A DNA stretch of 64,000 nt from CAVOAK01 sp965217615 (GCA_965217615.1 CBDCIT010000018.1:62001-126000), one strand, 5' to 3'; shown: positions 25,949 through 35,530, counted from the stretch's first letter. Notes: generated by a model from the letters alone, not told the origin. Numbers and translations: made by a program.

Positions 25949-27097
25949 TTATTTACCTGCCTCTGCGTGTATCGATATTGACGAAGGCGGCGTTGATTGG
26001 GGAGGCCTGAATGTTACTCCGATACCCTCGTCACTACCTTCACCTATGGCATAAATAAAGGCATAGTCTGGATCGACTCCCGCCGTAATCTGCTTGCTGA
26101 GCTCGGGCTCGAAAGCATGATGGACGCGGACATAAAGTTCCTCTCCAGTCGTTTGGTCGCCAGTCTCGTTCGAGAATCGCACGCGGACAATATTGTCGTG
26201 TCCAAGAAGATGCGTTGACTGGACCTCAACGGGAACGCCATCGACCGCGTTGCTTTGTAACGTCACGCCCTCGGGACGGACAAGGACCTCGACCCGCTGG
26301 CCGTCCGCGAACCCGCGCGCTTGAATCTGTCCCAACGGGATTCTTACACACCCCGCGTCGACTACACTCTCGAACCGGTTCATGAGCCCAAACATCTTGG
26401 CGACAAATTTGTGCTGTGGGTGGAAGTAGATGTCATGGGGCCGACCGGACTGAAGAATTCGGCCATTACCGAGGATTTTTATTCGATCGGCCATGTACAT
26501 TGCCTCCTCCGAATCGTGCGTAACCATCACCGTGGCGACGCCGCTGTTCTTGAGAACGCGCAGGGTTTCCTCGCGAATCTGTTCCCGCATGCTTGCATCA
26601 AGACCGGAGAACGGCTCGTCGAGAAGAAGTAGTTTCGGGTTCGGCGCCAGAGCTCGGGCTAAGGCAACGCGTTGTTGTTGGCCGCCGGACAGCATGTGAG
26701 GATGCTTTGAAGCGTCGGCCGTCATGCTCACCTGATCAAGCATTTCCATAGCTCTTTGGCGAGCCTGGGCCGCCGATACACGCCTGAGCCCGAAGGTCAC
26801 GTTCTCGATTATGGTTAGGTGCGGGAACAGGGCGTAGTCCTGGAACATGAGCCCAATTCCTCGGCGCTCGGATGGCACGTGTAACTCACCGTCGGCAACG
26901 ACCTCGTCGTCGATAAGAATTTTTCCGGTCTGCAGCCGCTCGAGGCCAGCGGCGAGGCGCAGCAGTGTGGTCTTGCCACATCCGGACGGGCCGAGAAGGC
27001 AGGCTATTTCGCCGGCCGGGACCATTAGCGAGGCATTGTCGAGGACCTGATGGTCTCCGTGGGAATGACACGCGCCATATATGTGAAGGCCTTTCAC
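25949..27097 (-). CDS. fbpC: Fbp-type iron(III) ABC transporter ATPase
   Basis: The 382-residue ATP-binding subunit energises uptake by the permease encoded upstream. Visible motifs are GPSGCGKTTLL (Walker A), the Q-loop FQDYALFPHLTIIENV, the signature LSGGQQQRVALARAL and the Walker B LLLLDEPFSGLD. A C-terminal TOBE-type beta domain begins near residue 245. GTG 27097 overlaps the permease stop as GTGA. The set of binding protein, fused permease and ATPase matches Fbp/Afu/Sfu iron transporters; thiamine or polyamine uptake is less likely given the FutA/FbpA-like binding protein. Confidence 0.85.
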   Translation of the reverse strand: MKGLHIYGACHSHGDHQVLDNASLMVPAGEIACLLGPSGCGKTTLLRLAAGLERLQTGKILIDDEVVADGELHVPSERRGIGLMFQDYALFPHLTIIENVTFGLRRVSAAQARQRAMEMLDQVSMTADASKHPHMLSGGQQQRVALARALAPNPKLLLLDEPFSGLDASMREQIREETLRVLKNSGVATVMVTHDSEEAMYMADRIKILGNGRILQSGRPHDIYFHPQHKFVAKMFGLMNRFESVVDAGCVRIPLGQIQARGFADGQRVEVLVRPEGVTLQSNAVDGVPVEVQSTHLLGHDNIVRVRFSNETGDQTTGEELYVRVHHAFEPELSKQITAGVDPDYAFIYAIGEGSDEGIGVTFRPPQSTPPSSISIHAEAGK

Positions 27098-28809
27098 GGT
27101 TTTAGAACCTGTTTTGAATATCCCGGCCGAGCATGCGTAATTGCAAAGCTGAGGATAATGACCGGAAGGATACCGAATCCGACGATCGCCAGCGCCGCAA
27201 GCGACGCCTCGCCCAGTTGCTCGTCGGACGCGAATTGATGAACGTAGGTCGCTAAGGTGTGGAAGTTGAACGGCCGGAGGATAACTGTCATCGGAAGCTC
27301 CTTCATGCTGTCGACGAAGACCAGTATCGACGCCGTCAGCACGCTGCCGCGGATCAACGGTAAATGAATGCGGCGGAGTGTGTTCAATGGTCCATGACCA
27401 AGACTGCGCGCGGCACCGTCCATGCTAGGCGTGATCTCGCCAAGGCTGGCTTCAATGGTGCTGAAGGAAAGGGCCAAAAACCGGACGAGATAGCCGAAGG
27501 TAACGGCGGCGATGGTGCCGCTAAACAAAAGCCCAGTGGAGATTCCAATTTTTTCGCGCATGAAGCCGTCGATGCCATTGTCCAATGCACCAAGACTCAC
27601 AAGGACGCCGACCGCAAGCACCGATCCGGGGACGGCGTAGCCCATGCTCGCGAATCGGACCATCGCCCTTAAAACTCGTTCATTTCTGAGCCGTACACCA
27701 TAGGCCATGAATATGCCGATTGCCACGGCGAGCACCGCGGCCAGGCCTGAGAGCATGACGCTGTTACGGGCGTGACGAAGCAATTCGGCGCTGGTAGCCG
27801 CCTCGAAATTTAGAACGGCATGTCCGGCGAGAACCCCGGCGGGCAAAACAAAGCCGAACACCACAGGCAACGCGCAACAGATGGTTGCCAAACGGCGCTT
27901 CGACCGGTTCAGCTCATACCCCGGCAATGCGGTGTATTTGGCCGTCGCGTTGTGAAAGCGCTGTTTTCGCCGGGCAAAGCGCTCGGCTAAGACGAGAACG
28001 ATCACAAATAACAAAAGAGTCCCGGCGAGCTGCGCCGCACCGGCGACGCTATTCATGTTCAGCCACACGTCGTATATGCCCAGGGTGAAGGTGCTGACGG
28101 CGAAGAAATCGACCGTTCCGAAGTCGTACAGCGTTTCCATCAATACCAGCGAAACACCAATTACGATGGCGGGCCGTGCGAGCGGCAGGGCTACCGAGAA
28201 GAAGCTCCGCAACGGGCTGCGCCCGAGGACCCTGCTGGCTTCGAGAACGCAAATCGACTGTTCCATGAACGCCGCCCGCGCGAGCAAATATACGTAGGGA
28301 TAAAAAACCATAGTCATCATCGAGATGGCGCCGCCGAGCGACCTGATCTCTGGGAACCAGTATTCCGACTTGATCGTCCAGCCGAATGTCTCACGCAGCA
28401 GGGTTTGAACTGGGCCAGCGTATTCGAGAACGTCGGTATAGACGTAAGCGATCACATACGCCGGCATTGCCATTGGCAGCAGTAGCGCCCACTCGAAAAA
28501 TCCTTTCCCCGGGAACCTGCACATGCTGACGAGCCATGCCGTGCCTACCCCTATGATCAGGGTTCCCAGTCCGACACCAATCATCAATTGCAGCGTAGTG
28601 CCGATGTACAAGGGAAGAACCGTCGACGCCAGATGGGCCCAAATATCGTCGCTCGGCGTTAAGCCGATGAGGATGACAGTGGCAACCGGCACTGACACTG
28701 CCACGGCGATAGCGGCTGATCCGATCGTCCAGCCGTTAACCCATGACCATGTTTCCCTCCTGGCCAAAGTGGCAACACCGGCCGTCGTTGCCTGGATCGT
28801 CTCGCTCAA
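27094..28809 (-). CDS. fbpB: Fbp-type iron ABC transporter permease (two fused halves)
   Basis: The 571-residue protein has about 12 hydrophobic helices in two similar halves, each with an EAA loop: EASRVLGRSPLRSFFSVALP in the first and MDGAARSLGHGPLNTLRRIH-like sequence in the second. This duplicated form is typical of FbpB/SfuB inner-membrane permeases. The apparent start is TTG 28809 with AGAGG only a few bases upstream. It lies between the binding-protein and ATPase genes and overlaps the latter by four bases. Confidence 0.87.
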   Translation of the reverse strand: MSETIQATTAGVATLARRETWSWVNGWTIGSAAIAVAVSVPVATVILIGLTPSDDIWAHLASTVLPLYIGTTLQLMIGVGLGTLIIGVGTAWLVSMCRFPGKGFFEWALLLPMAMPAYVIAYVYTDVLEYAGPVQTLLRETFGWTIKSEYWFPEIRSLGGAISMMTMVFYPYVYLLARAAFMEQSICVLEASRVLGRSPLRSFFSVALPLARPAIVIGVSLVLMETLYDFGTVDFFAVSTFTLGIYDVWLNMNSVAGAAQLAGTLLLFVIVLVLAERFARRKQRFHNATAKYTALPGYELNRSKRRLATICCALPVVFGFVLPAGVLAGHAVLNFEAATSAELLRHARNSVMLSGLAAVLAVAIGIFMAYGVRLRNERVLRAMVRFASMGYAVPGSVLAVGVLVSLGALDNGIDGFMREKIGISTGLLFSGTIAAVTFGYLVRFLALSFSTIEASLGEITPSMDGAARSLGHGPLNTLRRIHLPLIRGSVLTASILVFVDSMKELPMTVILRPFNFHTLATYVHQFASDEQLGEASLAALAIVGFGILPVIILSFAITHARPGYSKQVLKP

Positions 28810-28906
28810 ATCAATCCTCTGAACCGGATATCCAGAAAGCTCCCCTAAATTAGGGATCCCGTGAATGCGCTTAAAAACTTACGCCTGCACCGGATCCGCC
28901 AATACT

Positions 28907-29941
28907 TCAGTTGTCGAACCGCACCTCGTCCATGATCCGCGTTGCCCGCGCTCGATGCTCGGCGATCTTGGATAGGTACACAGTGTCGGCCTTGAATTTG
29001 CCCCAAGAGGCAACTAGCGGATGCAGAGCCGTGCCTGCCTTGACCGGGTATTCGAAGTTGTCTTCGGCATAGATTTTCTGTGCTGCATCACCACTTAGAA
29101 ACTCGATCAACTTGATTGAGTTGTCCTTGTTCTTGCCGCTCTTTGTTGCGCCTGCGCCACTGATATTGACATGGGTACCGCTGTCACCCTGGGTGGGGAA
29201 AATGATGTTCACCGAGGCGGCCCACTTTTTCTGCTCCGGTTCCTTCTGGTTAGTCATCATTTTTCCCATGTAGTAGGTGTTACCGAGCGCCACGTCGCAC
29301 TCACCTTGGTACACCGCCTTCACCTGGGCGCGGTCGTTTCCTTGCGGCCTTCGAGCAAAATTGGCTTTGACGCCCCTGGCCCAGGCCTTGGCGACATTTT
29401 CACCGCGAACGGCAATGATCCAGGCAAGCAGCGATACGTTGTAGTTATGCTTGCCGGATCGCGTGCAAACCCGCCCTTTAAACTTCGGGTCGGCCAGATC
29501 CGCGTACGAGGACAATTCGCCAGGCTTTACGCGGTCCTTGTGCGCGAATATGACCCGTGCTCGCGTTGTCAATCCGTACCACAGCCCATCGGGATGTCTA
29601 TATTGAGCCGGTATATTGTTACTGAGGACGTTCGACTTAGTCGCCTGCAGGAGTCCAGCGTTGACCAAGTTGTGGAGATTGCCGATATCGCTGGTCAGGA
29701 CTAGGTCAGCCGGACTGTTGGCGCCTTCGGCCTTAAGCCGCTCGAGCATTCCCTTTCGTATATAGACCATGTTGACCTTGATCCCGGTCTCTTCTGTGAA
29801 CGCATCAAGCAGTGGAGCCATGAGAAACGGCTGGCGCTCAGAGTACAAGTTGACCTCCGCGGCCGATGCGGCCGACGATGTTCCGATCATTGCTGACACC
29901 GCGCCAAGAATCAGCGCAGTCCATGTGCTTCGATCTTCCAA
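28907..29941 (-). CDS. fbpA: Periplasmic iron(III)-binding protein
   Basis: The 344-residue protein starts at TTG 29941 with AGGGA 6 bases upstream; a stop in frame lies just before. A signal peptide ending near SAASAAEVNLY targets it to the periplasm. NLYSERQPFLMAPLLDAFTE and the twin-tyrosine NTYYMGKMM are the iron-ligand regions of FutA/FbpA proteins. The mature fold is a class-II periplasmic binding protein. It heads the fbpABC operon with about 97 bases before the permease gene. A possible iron-responsive operator lies upstream. Confidence 0.87.
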   Translation of the reverse strand: MEDRSTWTALILGAVSAMIGTSSAASAAEVNLYSERQPFLMAPLLDAFTEETGIKVNMVYIRKGMLERLKAEGANSPADLVLTSDIGNLHNLVNAGLLQATKSNVLSNNIPAQYRHPDGLWYGLTTRARVIFAHKDRVKPGELSSYADLADPKFKGRVCTRSGKHNYNVSLLAWIIAVRGENVAKAWARGVKANFARRPQGNDRAQVKAVYQGECDVALGNTYYMGKMMTNQKEPEQKKWAASVNIIFPTQGDSGTHVNISGAGATKSGKNKDNSIKLIEFLSGDAAQKIYAEDNFEYPVKAGTALHPLVASWGKFKADTVYLSKIAEHRARATRIMDEVRFDN

Positions 29942-30311
29942 TATTCATCCCTGTCGCGACGCAATGAGCAGATGCAATTGTCTTATTGCGCTTGCGACGC
30001 ATTCTCAATCAATTGATAAACGTCAATTTTTATTGCACAGTCAAGAAAATCCGTTCGACCGTTGCAGACCCATGATGACCAGTCCCGAAGGAACAGCAGA
30101 GTCGGCGATCAGCCCGAACGACCAACACTTGATTCCAATCTCAGCTAGCGGGTCGTCGCGGATCCCGAATCATCGGCTATCATAATGCTATCAACTGGAG
30201 CGGAGCCGGACTTAGGCGGCAATCCCGCGTTGTTAGCTGAACCCCGCAACGTGCGCTGGAGTTCTCACATTGGTTCGTCGCATCGCCGATTGGATAATAT
30301 TCATTTGCTGC
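29942..30311. other. Promoter region of fbpA and gap before the esterase gene
   Basis: About 370 bases without a supported gene. On the minus strand a TTGACG hexamer (near 30020) is followed by TCAATTGATTGAGAATGCG. TTGCGACGCATTCTCAATC (plus strand, around 29993-30011) looks like a degenerate iron-regulator (Fur/RirA-type) box. This is a visual resemblance, not a scored match. Confidence 0.35.
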
Positions 30312-31022
30312 ATGGTTTCGCAGCGGTTGTTGCTGGGCCTCGCACTTCTTGCGGCCCTGAGCGTCGATTGGCTGGAGCCGGCACGCGCAGCCGAGTTCAA
30401 GACTGTCGAGCTTTCGGACAAGACCGAGATCAAATACGCCCTGGTCCTGCCCGAGGGATACCGGAAGGACGAAGTCTACCCATTCATCTTCGCGCTGCCG
30501 CCTGGCCAGCAGGACCAGGCGATGGTGGAGGCCGGGATCCGCGTCTATTGGGAAGAAGAAGCGCGCCGCCGCGGCGTCATCGTCGTCAGCCCGGTCGCAC
30601 CCGGTGGCACGCTGTTTTTCAAGGGAAGCGAAAAACACATCCCCGAGTTTCTAGGACTGCTGCAGGAGGAATTCGGGGTGGCCGACGGCGCCTTTCATCT
30701 GACCGGCGTCAGCAACGGTGGCGTGGCCGCCTTCAGGGTCGCCCTGCTCTATCCGGAGTTCTTTCAGTCGATGACCGTTCTTCCGGGCTTTCCGCCGACG
30801 CCGGCGGGCTATCAGTACTTTTGGCGGCTGAATTCAATGCGGATCTCCATGTTCGTCGGGGAGCATGACGACGGTTCTCGAAAACCAATGGAACTCGCCC
30901 AGCAGGCTTTCGCCGACAACGGCATGGAGATCCACATGGAGATCATACCGGACGAGGGCCACTTTTTGCGCAGCCTGAGTGGGCCCAATGCCGGCAAACT
31001 GTTTGACCGGATCTTGAATTAG
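30312..31022 (+). CDS. Secreted alpha/beta hydrolase (esterase-like)
   Basis: An in-frame TTG at 30270 is possible, but ATG 30312 gives a normal signal peptide (LLLGLALLAALSVDWLEPARAAEF). The mature protein of about 210 residues has a nucleophile elbow GVSNGGVAAF, an oxyanion-side YPFIFALPPG and a late IPDEGHFLRS that can supply the catalytic His. This fits phospholipase/carboxylesterase or polyhydroxybutyrate-depolymerase-like hydrolases. The substrate is unknown. It stands alone on its strand. Confidence 0.75.
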   Translation: MVSQRLLLGLALLAALSVDWLEPARAAEFKTVELSDKTEIKYALVLPEGYRKDEVYPFIFALPPGQQDQAMVEAGIRVYWEEEARRRGVIVVSPVAPGGTLFFKGSEKHIPEFLGLLQEEFGVADGAFHLTGVSNGGVAAFRVALLYPEFFQSMTVLPGFPPTPAGYQYFWRLNSMRISMFVGEHDDGSRKPMELAQQAFADNGMEIHMEIIPDEGHFLRSLSGPNAGKLFDRILN

Positions 31023-31099
31023 CTGGCACCGTAAACCTGCGCCGCTGAGCGTCGTTATCATGCAAGCGATCGCGGTCAGCGATATCCTGCGAACGATTG

Positions 31100-31801
31100 T
31101 CATAGCGGCATGATTTTCTTCATTTTGTACCATTTCGAGATGGCCTCGCCGCACTTGATCTTGTCTGAATAGGATCTCTGGCCAACCCAGGCTTGTGCCC
31201 ACTCGGTCATCATTTCCCCTCGGATTTCGTTGGCTTCCTCTTCGGTCAGGCCGCCGGCTTCGTAGGTCGCGTCGAGCCCATCTCCCATCTTTTCAAGCGC
31301 ATTCACGAGTTCCGTGTTTGACAAGCCACAGGCAGCGGCATGTCCCAAGGCGTCGCCGAACTCCTTGAACTTTTCGATCGATGGAAGATTTGGGTTCCGG
31401 CCCGGCTCGAAGACCGCGAGCCGTTCCAGACCAAAATAGTTGGAGAATGGGCCGGCTGGAATCAGCTCGAAGTAGAACGCCCAAAGCAGTAGCGATGTCG
31501 AGATCATCGCCACGTTGGAGGCGAGGATGGCCAACCGCGCGTATTTGTCTTTGATCCACAGATAGACGAGATAGGCTGTGATGAAGCCCCAGAAGAAACC
31601 GAGCGGGACTTCCCACCAATTGAGAACGATAAACCCCCAAATTATCGCAGCGGCAAGCGCCAGCAGCGCTAGCGCAAGGATCAACGCCGAATTCCGTCCC
31701 TCACGGACCCATGAGTTGTTGCGGCGACCGAGCCATAACACGCGCGCACTGAATGCTGTCTGGCAGGTAAACCAGCAGAATATTATGTACAACAGCTTCA
31801 T
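31100..31801 (-). CDS. Membrane protein of unknown function
   Basis: From ATG 31801 (MKLLYIIFCWF) the 233-residue product has four or five hydrophobic segments in its first half (LILALALLALAAAIIWGFIV, LGFFWGFITAYLVYLWIKD, LAILASNVAMISTSLLLWAF) and a soluble, acidic C-terminal half with two Cys and Trp-rich helices (EWAQAWVGQRSYSDKIKCGE). I recognise no family. The frame is open 46 codons upstream without a better ribosome site. It converges with the esterase gene and diverges from the gene at 31961. Confidence 0.55.
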   Translation of the reverse strand: MKLLYIIFCWFTCQTAFSARVLWLGRRNNSWVREGRNSALILALALLALAAAIIWGFIVLNWWEVPLGFFWGFITAYLVYLWIKDKYARLAILASNVAMISTSLLLWAFYFELIPAGPFSNYFGLERLAVFEPGRNPNLPSIEKFKEFGDALGHAAACGLSNTELVNALEKMGDGLDATYEAGGLTEEEANEIRGEMMTEWAQAWVGQRSYSDKIKCGEAISKWYKMKKIMPL

Positions 31802-31960
31802 AGCATCGCAACGTCCTGGTGTCCTTAGCCGTAAATAGGCGCTTACCGATGTTTTGGCCAGCGGGACGTCAACTGACTGGGCCTCCGCGGCGCGCCCGAC
31901 GCTGAATTGGTTTTGTCGGCTCTTTGGTTTAGACCACACGCAAGAGAATTGGAGATAAAC

Positions 31961-32344
31961 ATGGCCAAATCAGCGGGAAAGATCTTAAGTGCGGAACGGC
32001 TTGAGTCCTTTGGCACGGACACGCCCAGTCCCGAAGCATTTGCCCAATCGTTGCTGCGGAGCATACTGTTGGCGGCGGCGGAGCAGCTCGATGCGACGGG
32101 TCAAAAGACCGATGTCCTCGAATTGGATTGCAAAGTGAATGTGAGGCTTGCGCCGGTGGCCGCCTCATCCGGCGGTGGAGATTGTGTTGTCACCTGCCTG
32201 CGATTCTGGCAGGACACGAGGGAGAAAATGGTCGAAACCCGTCTGCCACTCGAGTTATCCGACGAACGGAACCTATTGAGCGTGCCGTTTGCCAGCCTGC
32301 GTGTTGTGGGAGGGCAGTGGTACATTATCCCCTCCAGCGTCTGA
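31961..32344 (+). CDS. Conserved-looking hypothetical protein
   Basis: The 127-residue product starts at ATG 31961 after GGAG and has no signal peptide or membrane segment. It is mixed alpha/beta: a helical first half (EAFAQSLLRSILLAAAEQLD) and a beta-rich second half ending SLRVVGGQWYIIPSS. I recognise no domain. It lies 13 bases before the CoA-transferase gene and is probably cotranscribed with it. Confidence 0.5.
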   Translation: MAKSAGKILSAERLESFGTDTPSPEAFAQSLLRSILLAAAEQLDATGQKTDVLELDCKVNVRLAPVAASSGGGDCVVTCLRFWQDTREKMVETRLPLELSDERNLLSVPFASLRVVGGQWYIIPSSV

Positions 32345-32357
32345 GCGAGCCAAGAAC

Positions 32358-33563
32358 ATGCCCAAAACTCAAGCTGACAGGTTGCCACTATCTAGATTTA
32401 CGGTCATCGACCTCACGGCCCACCGCGCGGGGCCCACAGCGGTGCGACAACTTGCGGACTGGGGCGCAAATGTCATCAAGATCGAAGCTCCAGCGGGGAT
32501 CAACAAGGATACGGGAAGCCTGATCGGCGCGCGCCACGGATCCGACTACCAAAACCTGCATCGCAACAAACGCAGCCTCACGCTCGATCTCAAGAGTGCT
32601 GAAGGTAAAGAGATATTTTTCAAACTCGCGGCAACAGCAGACGTCATCGTCGAGAATTTTCGATCTGCGGTGAAACACCGGCTTGGCGTCGACTACGAGG
32701 CGGTGTGCAAAATTAATCCGCGGATCGTATATGGTAGCATCGCCGGGTTTGGCCAGGATGGCCCTTACGGTAAGCGGCCCGGCGTCGATCAGATCGCCCA
32801 GGGTATGGGAGGTCTGATGTCGGTAACTGGACTTCCGGGTCAGGGCCCGGTTCGCGTCGGCATTCCAATCTGCGATCTCAGCGCCGGAATGTTATTAGCG
32901 CAGGGGATCCTCATCGCCTTGCTGGATCGCGATGAAACCGGGGAGGGACAATGGGTCCACACCTCGCTTCTCGAGGCAATGATCCAAATGATGGATTTCC
33001 AATCCGCGCGATATCTCATGCATGGCGAAGTCGCCAAGCAGGCGGGCAACGATCATCCGACGGGCATTCCAACTGGCGTCTTCCCGACCGCTGACGGACA
33101 TATAAACATCGCCGCAGCCGGTGCAGTTCATTTCGAGCGTCTATGCAAGGCGCTTGGAGCGCCGGAACTGCATGACGACCCTGACTTTGCAAGCGGTGAC
33201 CTCCGTTCTGAGAACCGCAAGGCCTTGAACGAGCGGATCGGCGCCTACACGATAAAGCGTCCGAGCACCGACTGGATCGATACTTTCAACGAGGCGGGGG
33301 TGCCGTGCGGGCCGATCTACACCGTCGATCAAGTGTTCGGCGATCCGCAGGTCGAACATTTGCAAATGGCGCGACCCGTCGACCATCCAAGCCTCGGAGA
33401 AATCCATCTGGTCGGCCAGGCGATCAATCTGAGCAAGACGCCCGAGCCGCAGCGGTATCGCAGGCCGACACCCGGGCTTGGTGAACACACGGAAGAGATC
33501 TTGCTCGAACTCGGGTACGATGAAGAGCGAGTGTCGGCATTGAGAGAACAAGAAGTGGTTTGA
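32358..33563 (+). CDS. Class III (CaiB/BaiF-type) CoA-transferase
   Basis: The 401-residue enzyme transfers CoA between acyl groups through an aspartyl-CoA intermediate in the cytosol. Family signatures are VIDLTAHRAGPTAVRQLADW near the N terminus, VIKIEAP, RNKRSLTLDLKSAEGKEIF, ENFRSAVKHRLGVDYEAV and CDLSAGMLLAQG, whose Asp is the expected nucleophile. The C-terminal DWIDTFNEAGVPCGPIYTV is standard. The upstream frame opening at 32289 has no ribosome site. The next gene is an enoyl-CoA hydratase homologue 37 bases on, so the pair probably acts on one acyl-CoA substrate. Confidence 0.9.
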   Translation: MPKTQADRLPLSRFTVIDLTAHRAGPTAVRQLADWGANVIKIEAPAGINKDTGSLIGARHGSDYQNLHRNKRSLTLDLKSAEGKEIFFKLAATADVIVENFRSAVKHRLGVDYEAVCKINPRIVYGSIAGFGQDGPYGKRPGVDQIAQGMGGLMSVTGLPGQGPVRVGIPICDLSAGMLLAQGILIALLDRDETGEGQWVHTSLLEAMIQMMDFQSARYLMHGEVAKQAGNDHPTGIPTGVFPTADGHINIAAAGAVHFERLCKALGAPELHDDPDFASGDLRSENRKALNERIGAYTIKRPSTDWIDTFNEAGVPCGPIYTVDQVFGDPQVEHLQMARPVDHPSLGEIHLVGQAINLSKTPEPQRYRRPTPGLGEHTEEILLELGYDEERVSALREQEVV

Positions 33564-33600
33564 GCGCGCATCTACCGCGCGCCATGAATGTGGGGGAGAG

Positions 33601-34395
33601 ATGAAGCTCAAGACCGAGAAGATGATCGCAGAGAAGGATGACGGCATCGGCTGGATGACCTTCAACAACCCGGCCAAGCGCAATGCAACTTCGCTCGAAA
33701 TGTGGCAGGCGGCAGCGGAGATCCTCGCAGAGTTTGAGACCGATGACGCCATTCGGGTTGTGGTGATGAAGGGGGCAGGGGACAAAGCCTTCATCTCGGG
33801 CGCCGACATCTCCGAATTCAAAGAGCAGCGCAACAATGCCGACGCCGCTGCCGCTTATGCCAAGGCGGCAGAAGACGCTCGGAATTTATTGGCCAACATG
33901 CGCAAGCCGTTGATCGCAATGATTCGCGGCTACTGCCTTGGTGGCGGTCTCGCGGTGGCGATGAACGCCGAGATAAGGATTGCCGCCGAGGAGTCGCAAT
34001 TCGGCATTCCAGCAGCAAAACTGGGCATCGCTCCTGGTTTCGGGATGTTGAAGGCACTCGTAGACTTGGTGGGTCCGGCCTTTGCGAACGAAATCATGTT
34101 TACCGGCCGCCGGATCGATGCGGATGAGGCGCTTCGCATAGGTTTGGTCAACCGCGTCGTATCGGTAGACTCGCTCGAAGCGACGGTACGCGAACTGGCC
34201 GAGGTCATTTGCGGCAACGCCCCGCTCACCGTCGAAGCCAGCAAGTTCACAATCGGCGAGATTTTGAAGGAGCCCGACAATCGGGATCACGAGGAGATCG
34301 ACCGGCTTTCCAAGGCCTGCTTCGACAGTCAGGATTATCAAGAAGGCCGTGAATCCTTCATGGAGAAAAGAATACCTGTGTTCAAGGGGCGGTAG
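33601..34395 (+). CDS. Enoyl-CoA hydratase/isomerase-family protein
   Basis: The 264-residue crotonase-fold protein has the two oxyanion-hole segments AFISGADISEF and GYCLGGGLAVAMNAEIRIA. In classical hydratases one catalytic Glu sits in a QPE motif just before the glycine-rich loop; here the segment reads FGIPAAKLGIAPGFGMLKAL, so that Glu is Ala, while the second Glu (ANEIMFTGRR) is present. An isomerase, decarboxylase or other crotonase reaction may fit better than hydration. It is cotranscribed with the CoA-transferase and has GGGGGAGAG directly before its start. Confidence 0.87.
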   Translation: MKLKTEKMIAEKDDGIGWMTFNNPAKRNATSLEMWQAAAEILAEFETDDAIRVVVMKGAGDKAFISGADISEFKEQRNNADAAAAYAKAAEDARNLLANMRKPLIAMIRGYCLGGGLAVAMNAEIRIAAEESQFGIPAAKLGIAPGFGMLKALVDLVGPAFANEIMFTGRRIDADEALRIGLVNRVVSVDSLEATVRELAEVICGNAPLTVEASKFTIGEILKEPDNRDHEEIDRLSKACFDSQDYQEGRESFMEKRIPVFKGR

Positions 34396-34540
34396 GCGCG
34401 TCCAGGTGAACGCAAACGCCGTCGAGGGACGCGCGTGTATGCCGGTAGCACGTTGACAACGATCCGTAATTCCCAGCTTGATTTCATAATCTTGTATGGG
34501 TATGCGACATGAGAACGCATTTCGAGAGTAGGGAGGTGTC

Positions 34541-35041
34541 ATGGACCGCGACGAGGAAATTGCCATCGAATGGGACTGCCAAAAAGTCCAGCGCCAGTAT
34601 TATCATTTGGTGGATCAAAAGCGGTATGAAGAGGCGGTTCAAATATTCACGCCGGATATCGAGTGGTGGTCGATGGGCGTTGCCCTCAAGGGCCGCGACG
34701 ACATTCTAAAGGGTCTCCATGGCGCATTGGGCGATGGCACGATTCGCCATATCTTCACCAACACGGTGATCGAGGTGATCGATGAGAACCATGCCGTGTC
34801 CCGTTCCTACAACACCAATTACTACACCAAGGGCGTCAAGCTTGAGGAGCGCGACGCACCGCTCCCATTCGAGGGACCGCACCGCCTCGGAGAGAATTAT
34901 GCCGAGTTGGTCCGCACGGAAGAGGGTTGGAAAATCTCTCGACGCCGCGTGAGCCACGTATTTCGCCGCAATCCAGATGAGCGCGTTGGCCTGGAGATTT
35001 GGGGTGAAGAGGCTGGTAAGTTGGGTGAGGCGCAGTCGTGA
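34541..35041 (+). CDS. NTF2-like (SnoaL-type) protein, paralogue 2
   Basis: The 166-residue protein starts at ATG 34541 after GGAGGTGTC. It shows the cone-fold pattern VDQKRYEEAVQIFTPDIEWW, IRHIFTNTVIEVIDENHAVS and LVRTEEGWKISRRRVSHVF. The order and wording of these blocks match the protein at 41202-41636 more closely than the one at 5605-6027. Its ligand or reaction is unknown. Its stop overlaps the start of the next gene as GTGA, so both are made together. Confidence 0.77.
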   Translation: MDRDEEIAIEWDCQKVQRQYYHLVDQKRYEEAVQIFTPDIEWWSMGVALKGRDDILKGLHGALGDGTIRHIFTNTVIEVIDENHAVSRSYNTNYYTKGVKLEERDAPLPFEGPHRLGENYAELVRTEEGWKISRRRVSHVFRRNPDERVGLEIWGEEAGKLGEAQS

Positions 35042-35361
35042 GGCCGGAAATCGGATCGAGGAGTGGGGGCGTCGATCTTGACGTGTTCTCTGCCTCTCTG
35101 GACAAAGATACTCCGCCGGAACACATTTCTGATGCGCTGGTAGCGCTGTGGCATGCGGCCAAGGGAAATTGGGACACGGCGCATAAACTCGCCCAGGTGC
35201 GTGAGGATGCGACAGGGTGTTGGGTCCATGCATACCTACACAGGGTCGAAGGCGACGAGAGGAATGCGGGCCAATGGTATCGCAAGGCCGGGAAACCCTT
35301 TCCCACTTTGACGATTGAAGAGGAATGGCGGAGTATCGCTGCCGCCTTGCTGGACAGTTAA
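35038..35361 (+). CDS. Small conserved hypothetical protein
   Basis: The 107-residue product starts at GTG 35038, overlapping the stop of the NTF2-like gene (GTGA). It is soluble and helical, with DALVALWHAAKGNWDTAHKL and WVHAYLHRVEGDERNAGQWY, a pattern I know from short uncharacterised proteobacterial proteins that look like degenerate TPR pairs. No catalytic residue is suggested. Confidence 0.6.
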   Translation: MRPEIGSRSGGVDLDVFSASLDKDTPPEHISDALVALWHAAKGNWDTAHKLAQVREDATGCWVHAYLHRVEGDERNAGQWYRKAGKPFPTLTIEEEWRSIAAALLDS

Positions 35362-35530
35362 GATGCGGGGTCCGGCGGCAACAATTTCACTGCCGCCAAA
35401 CCTCGCCCGATGCCGTTAAGTCGCCTCGAGTCCCTTCAATGCGTCGCCCAGGCACCAGACGGCCCGCCCAAAAACAGGACATCTTTTAGCAGGAACTGGC
35501 CGGGCATGACCGTGAGTACGGGGAAGCCAG

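Noticed and set aside
34453..34500. TTGACA hexamer before the NTF2-like gene as a sigma-70 promoter
   Set aside because: No acceptable -10 hexamer lies 16-18 bases downstream; the nearest CATAAT is 26 bases away.
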